This document shows positions 1 to 8,404 of a stretch of 49,087 bases of DNA, one piece after another. Origin of the DNA: Oscillospiraceae bacterium. GTDB taxonomy: Bacteria > Bacillota > Clostridia > Oscillospirales > Ruminococcaceae. Each line of letters opens with the position of its first letter. Positions within the stretch are counted from its first letter, which is position 1. A program made the position numbers and the translations under genes. The notes under the pieces are model-generated. The model was given only the letters and a program-made list of their open reading frames with translations. It was not told the origin of the DNA and searched no databases. The DNA is taken from positions 1-49,087 of the forward strand of contig JAFSCU010000053.1 of the NCBI GenBank assembly GCA_017436575.1. The letters are read 5' to 3'.

Positions 1-438
1 AGCAAAGAAGACCAGTTTGAGTATTTAATGAACAAAAACGACCACGGAAAGGTTTGGTTTTTGGACCCGACAGGTATGCCAACAGCGGGTTGGGGATTAT
101 CTCTTTCAGCTTATGAAATGGCACAGATTGGATTCATGGTGCTTAATAACGGAATATATAACACTGCCCGTATTGTAAGTGAAAATTGGATTGAAATGAT
201 GACACAATCCTACATATCTACCGATGAGAAATTTGGAAACCAGGATTATGGTTTTTTGTGGTTGCTTCCCCACAGAACAACAGATATAATTGCTGCTATT
301 GGTGACGGCGGTAATATCATATATGTTGATAGAAAAAATCAGATTGTAGTAGCCATAACTGCACATTTTAAACCTATGGTTTTTGACAGAGTAGAATATA
401 TTGAAAAAAATATTATAGACGCATTAACAGAGAGATAA
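1..438 (+). CDS. Beta-lactamase-family serine hydrolase, C-terminal part
   Basis: The reading frame is open from the first base of the window, so only the last 145 or so residues are present and the catalytic SxxK motif lies upstream, outside the window. What remains matches the C-terminal half of the class C beta-lactamase/penicillin-binding (peptidase S12) fold: a GWGLSLSAYEMAQIG stretch typical of the helix after the active site, then YGFLWLL, then AIGDGG followed by a strand ending VVAITA, which corresponds to the usual 'GxGGQ...lVvv.t' end. In most anaerobes such proteins are esterases or D-Ala-D-Ala peptidases rather than drug-resistance enzymes, so the substrate is unknown. It is followed by a hairpin at 493-521. 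The ATG at 28 is internal to the gene, not its start. Confidence 0.75.
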   Translation, partial: SKEDQFEYLMNKNDHGKVWFLDPTGMPTAGWGLSLSAYEMAQIGFMVLNNGIYNTARIVSENWIEMMTQSYISTDEKFGNQDYGFLWLLPHRTTDIIAAIGDGGNIIYVDRKNQIVVAITAHFKPMVFDRVEYIEKNIIDALTER

Positions 439-492
439 ATTCCGATTTTTCCAATTGATTATACATTATCTCAATAACCCACTATATGCAAC

Positions 493-521
493 AACAGGCA
501 CAGCGGTATGCTGTGCCTGTT
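493..521. terminator. Stem-loop between convergent genes
   Basis: A perfect 12-bp inverted repeat, AACAGGCACAGC with loop GGTAT, sits between the convergent hydrolase and deoC genes. T-runs on either side are short, so it may be a weak bidirectional terminator. Confidence 0.55.
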
Positions 522-561
522 AACTGTTTAATGTATTGTGCCCTTTATCAAAGGCTGTTTT

Positions 562-1230
562 TTAATAAGAATTACCTGCATCTGCACCATTAAGGATTTT
601 GATAGCAGAAGATGTGCCCAGTCTGTCTGCGCCAAGTTCAATGAATTTTACCATATCTTCACGGCTGCGGATACCGCCGGCTGCTTTGATTTTGCATTTG
701 CCTTCACAATGTTTTGCAAACAGTTCTATATCGTGGAAAGTAGCACCCGCTGTGGAGAAACCAGTGCTGGTTTTGATATAGTCTGCGCCTGCATCAGTTA
801 CACATTTGCACAGAGCGATTTTTTCTTCGTCAGTCAGAAGGCATGTTTCGATAATAACTTTCAGAATTTTGTCGCCAACAGCCTGTTTGATCTGTCTGAT
901 TTCTTCTGTAATGTATTCCCAGTCACCGTCTTTTGCACGGGAGATATTGATAACCATATCCACTTCCTGTGCACCTTTTTCGATGGCGTCTTTTGCTTCA
1001 AACACTTTTGCAGCTGTTGTCATAGCACCCAAAGGAAAACCGATAACAGTACATACAGGGATTTTGTCTCCCATAATACCAACAGCATATTCGATAAAAC
1101 CAGGGTTTATACAGATGGATGCTGTATTGTTTGCCATAGCTTCTTCGCATATTTTTTTGATGTCAGCTTTCTTTGCATCAGCTTTCAACAGTGTATGGTC
1201 AACTCTTGCAAGGATTTCCCGATTTGTCAT
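562..1230 (-). CDS. deoC: Deoxyribose-phosphate aldolase
   Basis: DeoC splits 2-deoxyribose 5-phosphate into acetaldehyde and glyceraldehyde 3-phosphate, feeding deoxynucleoside carbon into glycolysis. At 222 residues it has normal bacterial DeoC length. Recognisable pieces are DHTLLK near the N-terminus, VCTVIGFPLG, the EVDMVIN strand with its catalytic Asp, KVIIETCLL, and DYIKTSTGF containing the Schiff-base Lys, followed by KAAGGIR. An in-frame start exists at 1251, but ATG at 1230 is preferred because GGAGG lies five bases upstream of it. No other deo genes are adjacent. The gene is probably transcribed alone from a promoter at 1271-1299. Confidence 0.95.
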   Translation of the reverse strand: MTNREILARVDHTLLKADAKKADIKKICEEAMANNTASICINPGFIEYAVGIMGDKIPVCTVIGFPLGAMTTAAKVFEAKDAIEKGAQEVDMVINISRAKDGDWEYITEEIRQIKQAVGDKILKVIIETCLLTDEEKIALCKCVTDAGADYIKTSTGFSTAGATFHDIELFAKHCEGKCKIKAAGGIRSREDMVKFIELGADRLGTSSAIKILNGADAGNSY

Positions 1231-1270
1231 AATTACCTCCATAATAGCCATTTAAGGTTGTTTTAAGTTA

Positions 1271-1299
1271 ATTTTATCACAAAAACAGCATTATGTAAA
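1271..1299 (-). promoter_or_regulatory. deoC promoter
   Basis: Read on the minus strand, TTTACA (1294-1299) is separated by exactly 17 bases from TAAAAT (1271-1276). This places the transcription start about 30 bases upstream of the deoC start codon. Confidence 0.65.
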
Positions 1300-1347
1300 T
1301 GATAACATATTTTTTATGAGATTCTTCGTCCGCTACTGTAAATGACA

Positions 1348-2478
1348 TCAGTAATTAATATTGTTTATCAGTCTTGCAATATTTTCCACTGTAAAACGCA
1401 GATTATCTTTTGCATTTACCGCCGCTATTTCAAAAGGTACAGGCTGTGTATTGGTGGTAAAAACTGCTGTAACCCCCTGTGAATAAACAGAAGTAATATC
1501 ATCTGCTACACTGCCAACAACAGCAATAACAGGCACACTGTGCTGCTGTGCTATGCGTGAAATACCTATAACCGCTTTACCGGAAAGAGACTGGCTGTCC
1601 AGCCTGCCCTCCCCTGTTATTATCAGGTCTGTATCTGACAGCTGTTTTTCAAAGTCAATGGTATCAAGGATAAGATTTACACCCGGTTTCAGACTGCCGC
1701 CAAGAAAGGCGCAAACACCAAAGCCCATTCCACCGGCTGCACCGGCACCATTTATATCATAATAATTGTTGCCTGTCCGTTTTTCCGTAAGATTGGCAAT
1801 ATATTTCAGCTTGTCATCCAGCTGTGCTACCATGGCTGAATCTGCACCTTTTTGCGGCGCAAATATATATGCAGCGCCATTTTTACCATAAAGAGGATTG
1901 TCTATATCGCACATTGCCACTATTTCTACATTTTCCAACAGCTTTTCTGATTTTTCAGTGCTATAGCGAGAAATCTTGTCAAGGGTTGCGCCTGTCGGTA
2001 TAAACCTGTTTCCATTTTCATCAAAGAACTCTACACCAAGAGCTGCTGCCATACCTGTGCCGGCATCGTTGGTACAGCTGCCACCCAAACCCAGAATTAT
2101 TTTTTCTGCCCCATTTTTTATAGCATGGGAAATGAGCTGACCTACACCATAAGTTGTGGTAGTGGCCGGATTTTCCCTGCCTTTTGCACTTGGAAGAGAG
2201 GCGCACATAGCCATTTCCATAACCGCAGTATTCCCTTTTACAGCATAATAACCTGTGATATCTTCCATAAAGGCATTTTTTACTGTTGCAGTTACTTTTG
2301 TATATCCAGCCATAGTCAAAAAGCAATTTGTGGTTCCTTCTCCACCATCAGCAAGTGGCAGTGATACTATTTCGGTATGCGGAAAATAGTTTTGCAGAAT
2401 ATCTGAAGAAATACGGCAGAACTCTTCCGCAGTTACTGTTCCTTTGAAAGAGTCTGGTATAAGGATTATTTTTTTCAT
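1348..2478 (-). CDS. Glycerate kinase (GlxK/GarK family)
   Basis: This enzyme phosphorylates D-glycerate with ATP to a phosphoglycerate that enters lower glycolysis. The 376 residues match the usual length of type I glycerate kinases. Visible family signatures are IPDSFKGTV at the N-terminus, ADGGEGT, LGLGGSCTNDAGTGMA around residue 130, and ITGEGRLDSQSLSGKA near residue 290. Its Shine-Dalgarno sequence is weak (GTGACG before ATG 2478), unlike neighbouring genes. It follows the pyruvate-kinase-like gene on the same strand but is separated from it by a strong terminator, so it probably has its own promoter with a dyad at 2520-2541. Whether it makes 2- or 3-phosphoglycerate cannot be decided here. 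Confidence 0.92.
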   Translation of the reverse strand: MKKIILIPDSFKGTVTAEEFCRISSDILQNYFPHTEIVSLPLADGGEGTTNCFLTMAGYTKVTATVKNAFMEDITGYYAVKGNTAVMEMAMCASLPSAKGRENPATTTTYGVGQLISHAIKNGAEKIILGLGGSCTNDAGTGMAAALGVEFFDENGNRFIPTGATLDKISRYSTEKSEKLLENVEIVAMCDIDNPLYGKNGAAYIFAPQKGADSAMVAQLDDKLKYIANLTEKRTGNNYYDINGAGAAGGMGFGVCAFLGGSLKPGVNLILDTIDFEKQLSDTDLIITGEGRLDSQSLSGKAVIGISRIAQQHSVPVIAVVGSVADDITSVYSQGVTAVFTTNTQPVPFEIAAVNAKDNLRFTVENIARLINNINY

Positions 2479-2509
2479 ATCGTCACACTTTTCATAATTT
2501 ATTGATTCT

Positions 2510-2541
2510 ATGGTACTACATTTGATGTGGTGACGTCAAAT
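2510..2541 (-). promoter_or_regulatory. Glycerate kinase promoter with dyad operator
   Basis: On the minus strand TTGACG (2534-2539) and TACCAT (2510-2515) are 18 bases apart. The -35 lies inside an imperfect inverted repeat at 2520-2541, ATTTGACG-6 bp-CATCAAAT (one mismatch). A repressor bound there would block the promoter. The regulator is unknown. Confidence 0.4.
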
Positions 2542-2543
2542 AA

Positions 2544-2565
2544 AAACACCCCAAAAGGGGTGTTT
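2544..2565 (-). terminator. Intrinsic terminator
   Basis: A 9-bp stem AAACACCCC/GGGGTGTTT with a four-base loop is followed on the minus strand by a T-run. It ends transcription of the upstream gene (stop at 2573) just before the glycerate kinase promoter. Confidence 0.85.
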
Positions 2566-2572
2566 GAGAAAA

Positions 2573-3145
2573 TTATGAAATTCTTGGTTTGCAGATAATA
2601 TCGATAACCTTTGTTTCAAACAGGTTGTTGGAATGGCCTGGGATAAGTGTAAGTGCATAGTCTGCACCGTGACCGCAACCGCCAACTGCGATGATTTCTT
2701 CACCGTATGGAATAGCACCGTTATCCATAGCCATAAGTGAGATTTCTACGCCAACTTTCATACCCTGGCCCAGGAATTTAAGAGTATCAGCCATAAGGAT
2801 AGCTGGTGTAACGCCGCCGTATCTGTTGGCAATGCCTCTTTCAGCGCCTGAAAGTGCATGTGTTGCTGTAATAACTGTAACGCCTTTGTCTGTAAGTTCT
2901 TTACGTTTTTCCAGGCTCATTTCGCACTGACCAGGACCCATATCGCCATAGCAATGTGTTACAGAAACAAATTTTACATTAACACCTGCTTTTGCAAATG
3001 TTTCCAAAAAAATATCAATTGTATAGCCTGTTTTTGATGCCAGAACAACATATTTAAGACCGTGTTCTTTGGCATATTCTGCTGCCAATTCAGCTGTTTT
3101 ATATGTATTTTCCCAGCCCTTGTTTTCAAAAAGATAAACGCCCAT
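2573..3145 (-). CDS. Stand-alone pyruvate kinase C-terminal-like domain protein
   Basis: This 190-residue protein resembles the alpha/beta domain at the C-terminus of pyruvate kinase but has no catalytic barrel, matching the conserved uncharacterised family COG1751. Visible features are KTAELAAEYAKEHGLKYVV near the N-terminus, a THCYGDMGPG segment, ATHALSGAERG, and a Gly/Cys-rich end VGGCGHGADYALTLIPGHS. In pyruvate kinase this fold holds the allosteric or sugar-phosphate site, so binding a phosphorylated ligand is a reasonable inference; no activity is known to me. The start is supported by AAAGGA seven bases upstream. It is monocistronic, with a dyad over its probable promoter at 3186-3200. 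Confidence 0.75.
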   Translation of the reverse strand: MGVYLFENKGWENTYKTAELAAEYAKEHGLKYVVLASKTGYTIDIFLETFAKAGVNVKFVSVTHCYGDMGPGQCEMSLEKRKELTDKGVTVITATHALSGAERGIANRYGGVTPAILMADTLKFLGQGMKVGVEISLMAMDNGAIPYGEEIIAVGGCGHGADYALTLIPGHSNNLFETKVIDIICKPRIS

Positions 3146-3185
3146 AATATTTTCCTTTCGTTTTAAACGTGTATTGATTTAATAT

Positions 3186-3200
3186 CAGTATACCATACTG
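3186..3200. promoter_or_regulatory. Palindromic operator candidate
   Basis: CAGTAT-ACC-ATACTG is a perfect 6+3+6 inverted repeat about 40 bases upstream of the start at 3145. On the minus strand it contains TATACT, a plausible -10 hexamer, so a bound regulator would occlude the promoter. The -35 is poor (TTTAAT). Confidence 0.4.
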
Positions 3201-3254
3201 GTTGATATAATTAAACCTGAATTTGTAAAAAATGTAAAAGATTTGTTAAAACTA

Positions 3255-3283
3255 TTGCATTCGGAAAAATATAGGTCTATAAT
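3255..3283 (+). promoter_or_regulatory. htpG promoter
   Basis: TTGCAT (3255-3260) and TATAAT (3278-3283) are separated by exactly 17 bases. This is a vegetative sigma-A type promoter lying immediately upstream of a CIRCE-like operator and 48 bases before the htpG start. Confidence 0.8.
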
Positions 3284-3285
3284 AA

Positions 3286-3312
3286 TTAGCAGTCGATATA
3301 ATAGATTGCTAA
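3286..3312. promoter_or_regulatory. CIRCE element (HrcA operator)
   Basis: TTAGCAGTC, nine bases, then GATTGCTAA. The CIRCE consensus is TTAGCACTC-N9-GAGTGCTAA, so each arm carries one mismatch and the N9 spacing is exact. The dyad also extends outwards (ATAATTAGCA/TGCTAATTAT). It covers the expected transcription start, the usual place for HrcA repression. HrcA itself is not in the window. Confidence 0.85.
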
Positions 3313-3330
3313 TTATTGGAGGCGTAATTT

Positions 3331-5208
3331 ATGGCAAAGAAACAATTTAAAGCCGAAAGCAAAAAACTGATGGATATGATGATTAATTCCATCTACACAC
3401 ACAAAGAAATCTTTTTAAGAGAACTCATTTCCAATGCCAGCGACGCACTGGATAAAATGTATTTCAAATCACTGACTGATGACAGTATTACACTGTCCAG
3501 AAGTGACTATCAGATTAAAATCAATGTTGACAGGGATATGCGCACACTGACAATCGAAGACAACGGTATCGGTATGAGCGAAAAAGAACTGGAAAACAAT
3601 CTGGGTACAATCGCAAAAAGCGGCAGTCTGGATTTTAAAACAGAGAACAAAGCTGATGATATGAGCATTATCGGCCAGTTTGGTGTAGGTTTTTACTCTG
3701 CATTTATGGTAAGTGACAGTGTAACTGTACGCAGCCTTGCCCACGGAGAAGACCAAGCATACTGCTGGACATCCAAAGGTGTGGATGGCTATACCATTGA
3801 ACCATGTATCAAAGATACAGTGGGTACAAAAATCACACTGCACATCAAAGATGATACAGAAGATGAACATTATTCCGATTTTCTGGAACAGTACACAATT
3901 ATGGGACTGGTAAAGAAATATTCAGACTTTATCCGCTACCCTATCAGAATGATGTGGGAAACAAATCGTCTGAAAGAGGGCAGTGAAAACGAGTATGAAA
4001 AAGTGCTGGAAGAAAGAACACTTAACAGCATGATTCCATTGTGGAAAAAGAATAAAAGTGAAATTACAAAAGAAGAATTCAATTCATTCTACAAAGACCA
4101 GTTTGGCGACTGGCAGGAACCTGCAAAAGTTATTCACACAAAAGTGGAAGGCAATGCCACATACACTGCCTTGCTGTATGTTCCAAAACAGCCACCATTT
4201 GATTATTATTCAAAGAATTTTGAAAAAGGTTTGCAGCTGTATTCTTCCGGTGTGATGATTATGGAAAAATGTGCTGACCTGCTGCCCGACTATTTCAGCT
4301 TTGTAAAAGGTCTGGTAGACAGCGAAGATCTGTCGCTGAATATCAGCCGTGAAATGCTGCAGCACGACAGACAGCTGAAACTGATTGCCACAAACATTGA
4401 AAGAAAAGTAAGAAACGAACTGCTGGCAATGCTGAAAAATGACAGAGAAACCTATGAAGAATTTTTCAAAGCTTTTGGCACACAGCTGAAATTTGGCATG
4501 TACGAAGACTTTGGTGCCAATAAAGACAAACTGGCAGACTTGGTGCTGTTTACATCTTCTTACGAAAAGAAACCTGTTACACTGGCCGAATATGTGGACA
4601 GATGCAAGGAAGGACAGAATACAATTTACTATGCCTGCGGTGAAAGCGCAGACAAAATTGATATGCTGCCACAGGCTGAACTGATTAAAGACAACGGCTA
4701 TGAAATCCTGTACCTGACAGACAATGTGGACGAATTTGCACTGCAGATTCTGGCAAGTTATAAAGATAAAACCTTTACAAATATCAGCACAGAAAATCTG
4801 AACCTGGATACAGAAGAAGAAAAACAGCAACTGGAAGCTATCAATGAAGAAAGCAAATCAATGCTGGAAACAATGAAAGAAACACTGGCTGGTGCAGTAA
4901 CTGCTGTAAGATTTACAAACAGATTGAAAAGCCACCCTGTGTGCCTGGTAAGTGAAGGCGTACTGTCTTTGGAAATGGAAAAAGTACTCAGCCAGATGCC
5001 TAACGGCACTGATGCAAAAGCTGAAGTTGTGATGGAAATCAACAAAGACCATCCTATCAGCGAAAAGCTGAAACAGCTGGCAGAAACAGACGCAGATAAA
5101 CTGGAAAAATACACAAAAATCCTGTATGCACAGGCAAGACTGATTGAAGGTCTGACTGTTGATAACCCAACAGAACTGAGCAATATGATTTGTGATTTGA
5201 TGTTATAA
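3331..5208 (+). CDS. htpG: Molecular chaperone HtpG (Hsp90)
   Basis: HtpG is the bacterial cytosolic Hsp90, an ATP-driven chaperone dimer. The 625 residues span the N-terminal GHKL ATPase domain (ELISNASDALDKM with the catalytic Glu and the Mg-coordinating Asn, then DNGIGM, then GQFGVGFYSAFMV), the middle domain including the SREMLQ segment (DLSLNISREMLQHDR), and the C-terminal dimerisation domain. GGAGG lies eight bases before the ATG. A promoter and a CIRCE operator directly upstream suggest heat-shock control by HrcA; in Bacillus subtilis htpG is not an HrcA target, so the wiring here differs from that model. It is a single-gene unit closed by the terminator at 5212-5243. Confidence 0.97.
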   Translation: MAKKQFKAESKKLMDMMINSIYTHKEIFLRELISNASDALDKMYFKSLTDDSITLSRSDYQIKINVDRDMRTLTIEDNGIGMSEKELENNLGTIAKSGSLDFKTENKADDMSIIGQFGVGFYSAFMVSDSVTVRSLAHGEDQAYCWTSKGVDGYTIEPCIKDTVGTKITLHIKDDTEDEHYSDFLEQYTIMGLVKKYSDFIRYPIRMMWETNRLKEGSENEYEKVLEERTLNSMIPLWKKNKSEITKEEFNSFYKDQFGDWQEPAKVIHTKVEGNATYTALLYVPKQPPFDYYSKNFEKGLQLYSSGVMIMEKCADLLPDYFSFVKGLVDSEDLSLNISREMLQHDRQLKLIATNIERKVRNELLAMLKNDRETYEEFFKAFGTQLKFGMYEDFGANKDKLADLVLFTSSYEKKPVTLAEYVDRCKEGQNTIYYACGESADKIDMLPQAELIKDNGYEILYLTDNVDEFALQILASYKDKTFTNISTENLNLDTEEEKQQLEAINEESKSMLETMKETLAGAVTAVRFTNRLKSHPVCLVSEGVLSLEMEKVLSQMPNGTDAKAEVVMEINKDHPISEKLKQLAETDADKLEKYTKILYAQARLIEGLTVDNPTELSNMICDLML

Positions 5209-5211
5209 TAC

Positions 5212-5243
5212 AAAAAGTGCATTGGTTATCCAATGCACTTTTT
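5212..5243. terminator. Bidirectional intrinsic terminator
   Basis: A 14-bp perfect stem AAAAAGTGCATTGG with loop TTAT lies between the convergent htpG and histidine kinase genes. The A-run and T-run at its edges let it work in both directions. Confidence 0.9.
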
Positions 5244-5244
5244 A

Positions 5245-6717
5245 TTATTCTATCGGGATTTCAAACCAGAAACAAGCACCCTTATCCTTTGTGTTATAAA
5301 CACCATAATTACCGTTGTGAGCCCTGATAACCGACTGTACTATAGACAGTCCTATACCCGTACCGGTTACACTGCGTTTATGGTTTTTATCGCTTTTGTA
5401 GTACCTTTGCCATACATATTGCATTTCGTTTTCTTCTACACCACTGCCTGTATCAGTTACTGAGACTTTTGCTTTACCTTCCCCGGAAGAAAGATTTACA
5501 AATATCTGTTTGTCTTCTCCTGTGTGGTTTACAGCATTAATAAGTATATTGTAAAAACACTGGGAAATACGCACCTGGTCTGCCACAACCATAACATTGC
5601 CTGTGGTTTCAAAATGTATTGTGTAACCATCCTGTTTTAGCAGCTGTTGCAGATTTGTTACTGTTTTTTCAAAACTTTCTGTCAGATTATACTGATGTTT
5701 TTCCATAGGTACTGCCCCGGACTGTATACGCGACATATCCAGCAAATCTGTAACAAGGGATGAAAGACGTTTTGTTTCGTCAATTATATACTGTGCATTT
5801 TCTGCATTGTTTTCCCCCGGAATATCACGCATAAGTTCTGCATAGCCACCAATAAGTGTAAGGGGTGTACGCAGGTCGTGGGATACATTTGCTATGAATT
5901 CCCTGCGCAATGTTTCCACTTTTCCCAGTTCTGCGGCTGTATGATTCAAAGCCCGGGTAAGCTGATTTATTTCCCCATAGCCACTGGCATCAAAAACAGT
6001 TTCATAATCTCCTGTTGCAAGACTGCCAACCTGACCAGACAGCTGTTCAATAGGCTGTGCCACCTTTCTGGAAATTATATTTGCAACAATAATTGCAAAT
6101 AGCAGCATAACAACTGTGATAAATTTCAGACAGGATTCTATTGCCGTTACTGTGGCGGTAACAGGGCTGAGCCTGATATTCAGAATAATATACCCCAATT
6201 GTTTACCATTATCTGTAATCTGTTTGCAATAAACCATCGACTGCGGTACATTTTTCTGCCATTTATAGTCTGGGTCAGTAATCAGCATATCCGGATGGAA
6301 TGGATTTGTCCGTGAATAAATCGCTTGCAACTGGCCACCATTTTCTTTTGTTGCAACGGTAATATTGACTATATCAAAATATGACAATTTATGCAGAACA
6401 CAGTCTTTAAGTGTTTCAACTGAATACACTGTTCTGCCGTTTGTCGAAACAGCAATTACACAGGCTTCTGTTTCCCCTGCAATATCATCAATTCTGCTGT
6501 TATTCTGAGCTGTAACAATAATATTTTCTATTTTATCTGTTGCCTGTGTCATCTGGCGTATGCGGGTATTTATATAAATTCTGTCCAGAAATACCACCTG
6601 AAGCAGCCACAGTAGTATCAGCAGACTAAAACAAAACGTAGAAAGATATATAAATACCTTCCATTTGATTGGAATTGTGTCAAATTTATTTTTTAAGTTT
6701 TTCATTTTATCCTTCAA
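5245..6717 (-). CDS. Membrane sensor histidine kinase
   Basis: This is the sensor of a two-component system with the response regulator encoded just upstream, which it overlaps by 11 bases. Domain order in 490 residues: transmembrane segment about 19-44, an extracellular sensor region of about 150 residues, a second transmembrane segment about 195-216, HAMP linker, HisKA with the phosphorylated His280 in ANVSHDLRTPL, then the ATPase domain with N box NILINAVNHT (about 390), G1 TDTGSGV (about 421) and G2 GTGIGLSIV (about 452). The sensor domain shows no motif I recognise, so the signal is unknown. The classic OmpR-class arrangement of regulator first and kinase second is kept. Confidence 0.95.
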   Translation of the reverse strand: MKDKMKNLKNKFDTIPIKWKVFIYLSTFCFSLLILLWLLQVVFLDRIYINTRIRQMTQATDKIENIIVTAQNNSRIDDIAGETEACVIAVSTNGRTVYSVETLKDCVLHKLSYFDIVNITVATKENGGQLQAIYSRTNPFHPDMLITDPDYKWQKNVPQSMVYCKQITDNGKQLGYIILNIRLSPVTATVTAIESCLKFITVVMLLFAIIVANIISRKVAQPIEQLSGQVGSLATGDYETVFDASGYGEINQLTRALNHTAAELGKVETLRREFIANVSHDLRTPLTLIGGYAELMRDIPGENNAENAQYIIDETKRLSSLVTDLLDMSRIQSGAVPMEKHQYNLTESFEKTVTNLQQLLKQDGYTIHFETTGNVMVVADQVRISQCFYNILINAVNHTGEDKQIFVNLSSGEGKAKVSVTDTGSGVEENEMQYVWQRYYKSDKNHKRSVTGTGIGLSIVQSVIRAHNGNYGVYNTKDKGACFWFEIPIE

Positions 6718-7375
6718 ATCTGTAACCTGTACCGCGAAGCGTTACAATAAGATAACTGTAATCTCCCAGATGACGTCGGAGAAGTTTTATATGAGTATCA
6801 AGAGTACGATCATCACCATAAAAATCATACCCCCAAACATTTGTCAAAAGCTTTTCACGGGACAGCGCCACACCTCTGTTTTTTGCCATATAAAACAGCA
6901 GTTCATATTCTTTTGGTGACAGGTCAACAATTTTGCCATCGATTGTCACCTTTCTGGCGGTAAAATCAATTTCAAGATTATCCACTGTGAGAATATCATG
7001 AAGTGACCTGGTACCAGTGAGACGGCGCATAATTACATCTACACGCATCATAAGTTCCTTGGGAGAAAATGGTTTAACCACATAATCATCAGCACCCGTT
7101 TCAAACCCATGAAGTCTGTCGTATTCTTCACCGCGGGCAGACAACATTATAACAGGAACATCAGAAAACTTTCTGATCTCCTTTACTGCAGAAAAGCCAT
7201 CCAGCACCGGCATCATTATATCCATAATTATAATATCCACATCGGTTTTACGGCATATATCCACCGCTGCCATACCATTTTCTGCTTCCAGCACAGTATG
7301 TCCTTCAAAAACAGCATATTTGCTGATAAGGGTTCTTATACCTTTTTCATCGTCGCATACAAGAATTTTATACAT
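6707..7375 (-). CDS. OmpR/PhoB-family response regulator
   Basis: The 222 residues comprise an N-terminal receiver domain with acidic residues D8/D9, phospho-acceptor Asp52 in IIIMDIMMPVLDG and the conserved Lys in VVKPFSP, followed by a C-terminal winged helix with LSPKEYELL and the recognition/wing segment RTLDTHIKLLRRHLG ending GTGYRF. It regulates transcription when phosphorylated by the kinase encoded directly downstream. Start at 7375 is supported by AGAGGTG five bases upstream. No target operon is evident in the window. OmpR-type sites are usually direct repeats, and none is obvious upstream of the pair. Confidence 0.95.
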   Translation of the reverse strand: MYKILVCDDEKGIRTLISKYAVFEGHTVLEAENGMAAVDICRKTDVDIIIMDIMMPVLDGFSAVKEIRKFSDVPVIMLSARGEEYDRLHGFETGADDYVVKPFSPKELMMRVDVIMRRLTGTRSLHDILTVDNLEIDFTARKVTIDGKIVDLSPKEYELLFYMAKNRGVALSREKLLTNVWGYDFYGDDRTLDTHIKLLRRHLGDYSYLIVTLRGTGYRFEG

Positions 7376-7480
7376 TATGGCACCTCTTGTTTAAATTTGC
7401 ATTGCAGTTACAGCTATACAATTATATTATACAACCGGTTTATGTTGTAAATTTGTAAGCAATATGAACATCAGGTGAAC

Positions 7481-7508
7481 AAAAAAGGCGATTTTTCAAT
7501 CGCCTCTT
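7481..7508 (-). terminator. Intrinsic terminator of the acetamidase operon
   Basis: GGCGAT-TTTTCA-ATCGCC with A-rich and T-rich flanks lies just past the acetamidase stop codon at 7514. On the minus strand it is followed by six Ts. Confidence 0.8.
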
Positions 7509-7513
7509 TAACC

Positions 7514-8392
7514 TTACAGCACTTTGTCACATACTGTTTTTGGTATTGCCATACGGACTGTTCTTTCAGGGTCTACTACCTGACAGAACTGAAGATTGCC
7601 ACAGGCTGACATAAGCATACCGGCTTCGTTAAGAGTGTAGCCAAGATGTTTCTGCAAAATACCGCACATGTCCTTTGTTGCTGTATAGATTGCTTTTTCA
7701 ATATCTTCGCTGGAAGCAATTGTATAGATATTTTCTGCATCTTCCAGTCGCGGATTGTCTATGGAAACACCTTTGATAACTGTCAGACGAACTTTTACCA
7801 CTGCGCCGATTTCAACGCCGGAAACCATGATTTCGCCGTCACCCATACAGGCGTGAACATCGCCACAACCAAAATATGCACCATCGTGAAAAACAGGCAG
7901 ATAGAGTGTGGAGCCTTTTGCAATTTTTGTATTGTCCATATTGCCACCGTGTCTGCCAGGTGTACCACAAGGTACAGGAGTACCCTCTGGGGCAACACCT
8001 ATAACACCAATCATAGGGTTAAGTGGCAATTCAAACTGATTGAAAATTGCTTTGCCATCTTTTATAGGAACTTTTTTCACCTGGTTTTCTGTAATATCAC
8101 CGCCAAGAACGCCATTTTCAGGCAGGCAGCACATTGTGCCCATATCATCCAGAACAATATCCAGAATTTCTACTTTCAGAACATCGCCTTTTTCTGCACC
8201 TTCAACATACACAGGACCTGTAGCCGGGTTGATATGGTCCCAGTCCAGCACATCCATTACATAGTCTTCACTGGTAATCTGATTATTGAAACAGTCATTT
8301 GTATGAAATTCAATAATTTCACCCTGTGAAACTCTGACCGCTGCCTCCTTGTTTTCACCAAGAGCAAACACACACATATCTCTGATAATCAT
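7514..8392 (-). CDS. Acetamidase/formamidase family protein
   Basis: A member of the FmdA/AmdA family (PF03069), metal-dependent enzymes that hydrolyse short amides such as formamide or acetamide to ammonia and the acid. Its 292 residues match the compact bacterial members. Family-type stretches are GPVYVEGAEKGDVLKVEI, MIGVIGVAPEGTPVPCG, GRHGGNMDN, and DVHACMGDGE with its His and acidic metal-site residues. It is the second gene of an operon, starting 12 bases after a radical SAM/SPASM gene, with GGAGA upstream. Real substrates of these small family members are mostly untested. The pairing with a radical SAM gene is unusual and might mean a modified substrate or protein. Confidence 0.85.
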   Translation of the reverse strand: MIIRDMCVFALGENKEAAVRVSQGEIIEFHTNDCFNNQITSEDYVMDVLDWDHINPATGPVYVEGAEKGDVLKVEILDIVLDDMGTMCCLPENGVLGGDITENQVKKVPIKDGKAIFNQFELPLNPMIGVIGVAPEGTPVPCGTPGRHGGNMDNTKIAKGSTLYLPVFHDGAYFGCGDVHACMGDGEIMVSGVEIGAVVKVRLTVIKGVSIDNPRLEDAENIYTIASSEDIEKAIYTATKDMCGILQKHLGYTLNEAGMLMSACGNLQFCQVVDPERTVRMAIPKTVCDKVL

Positions 8393-8404
8393 AAGTCTTC
8401 TCCT

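Noticed and set aside
538-1266. Long plus-strand open frame (242 codons) opposite deoC
   Set aside because: It lies entirely antisense to a clear deoC gene, is Cys/Phe-rich and has no ribosome site.
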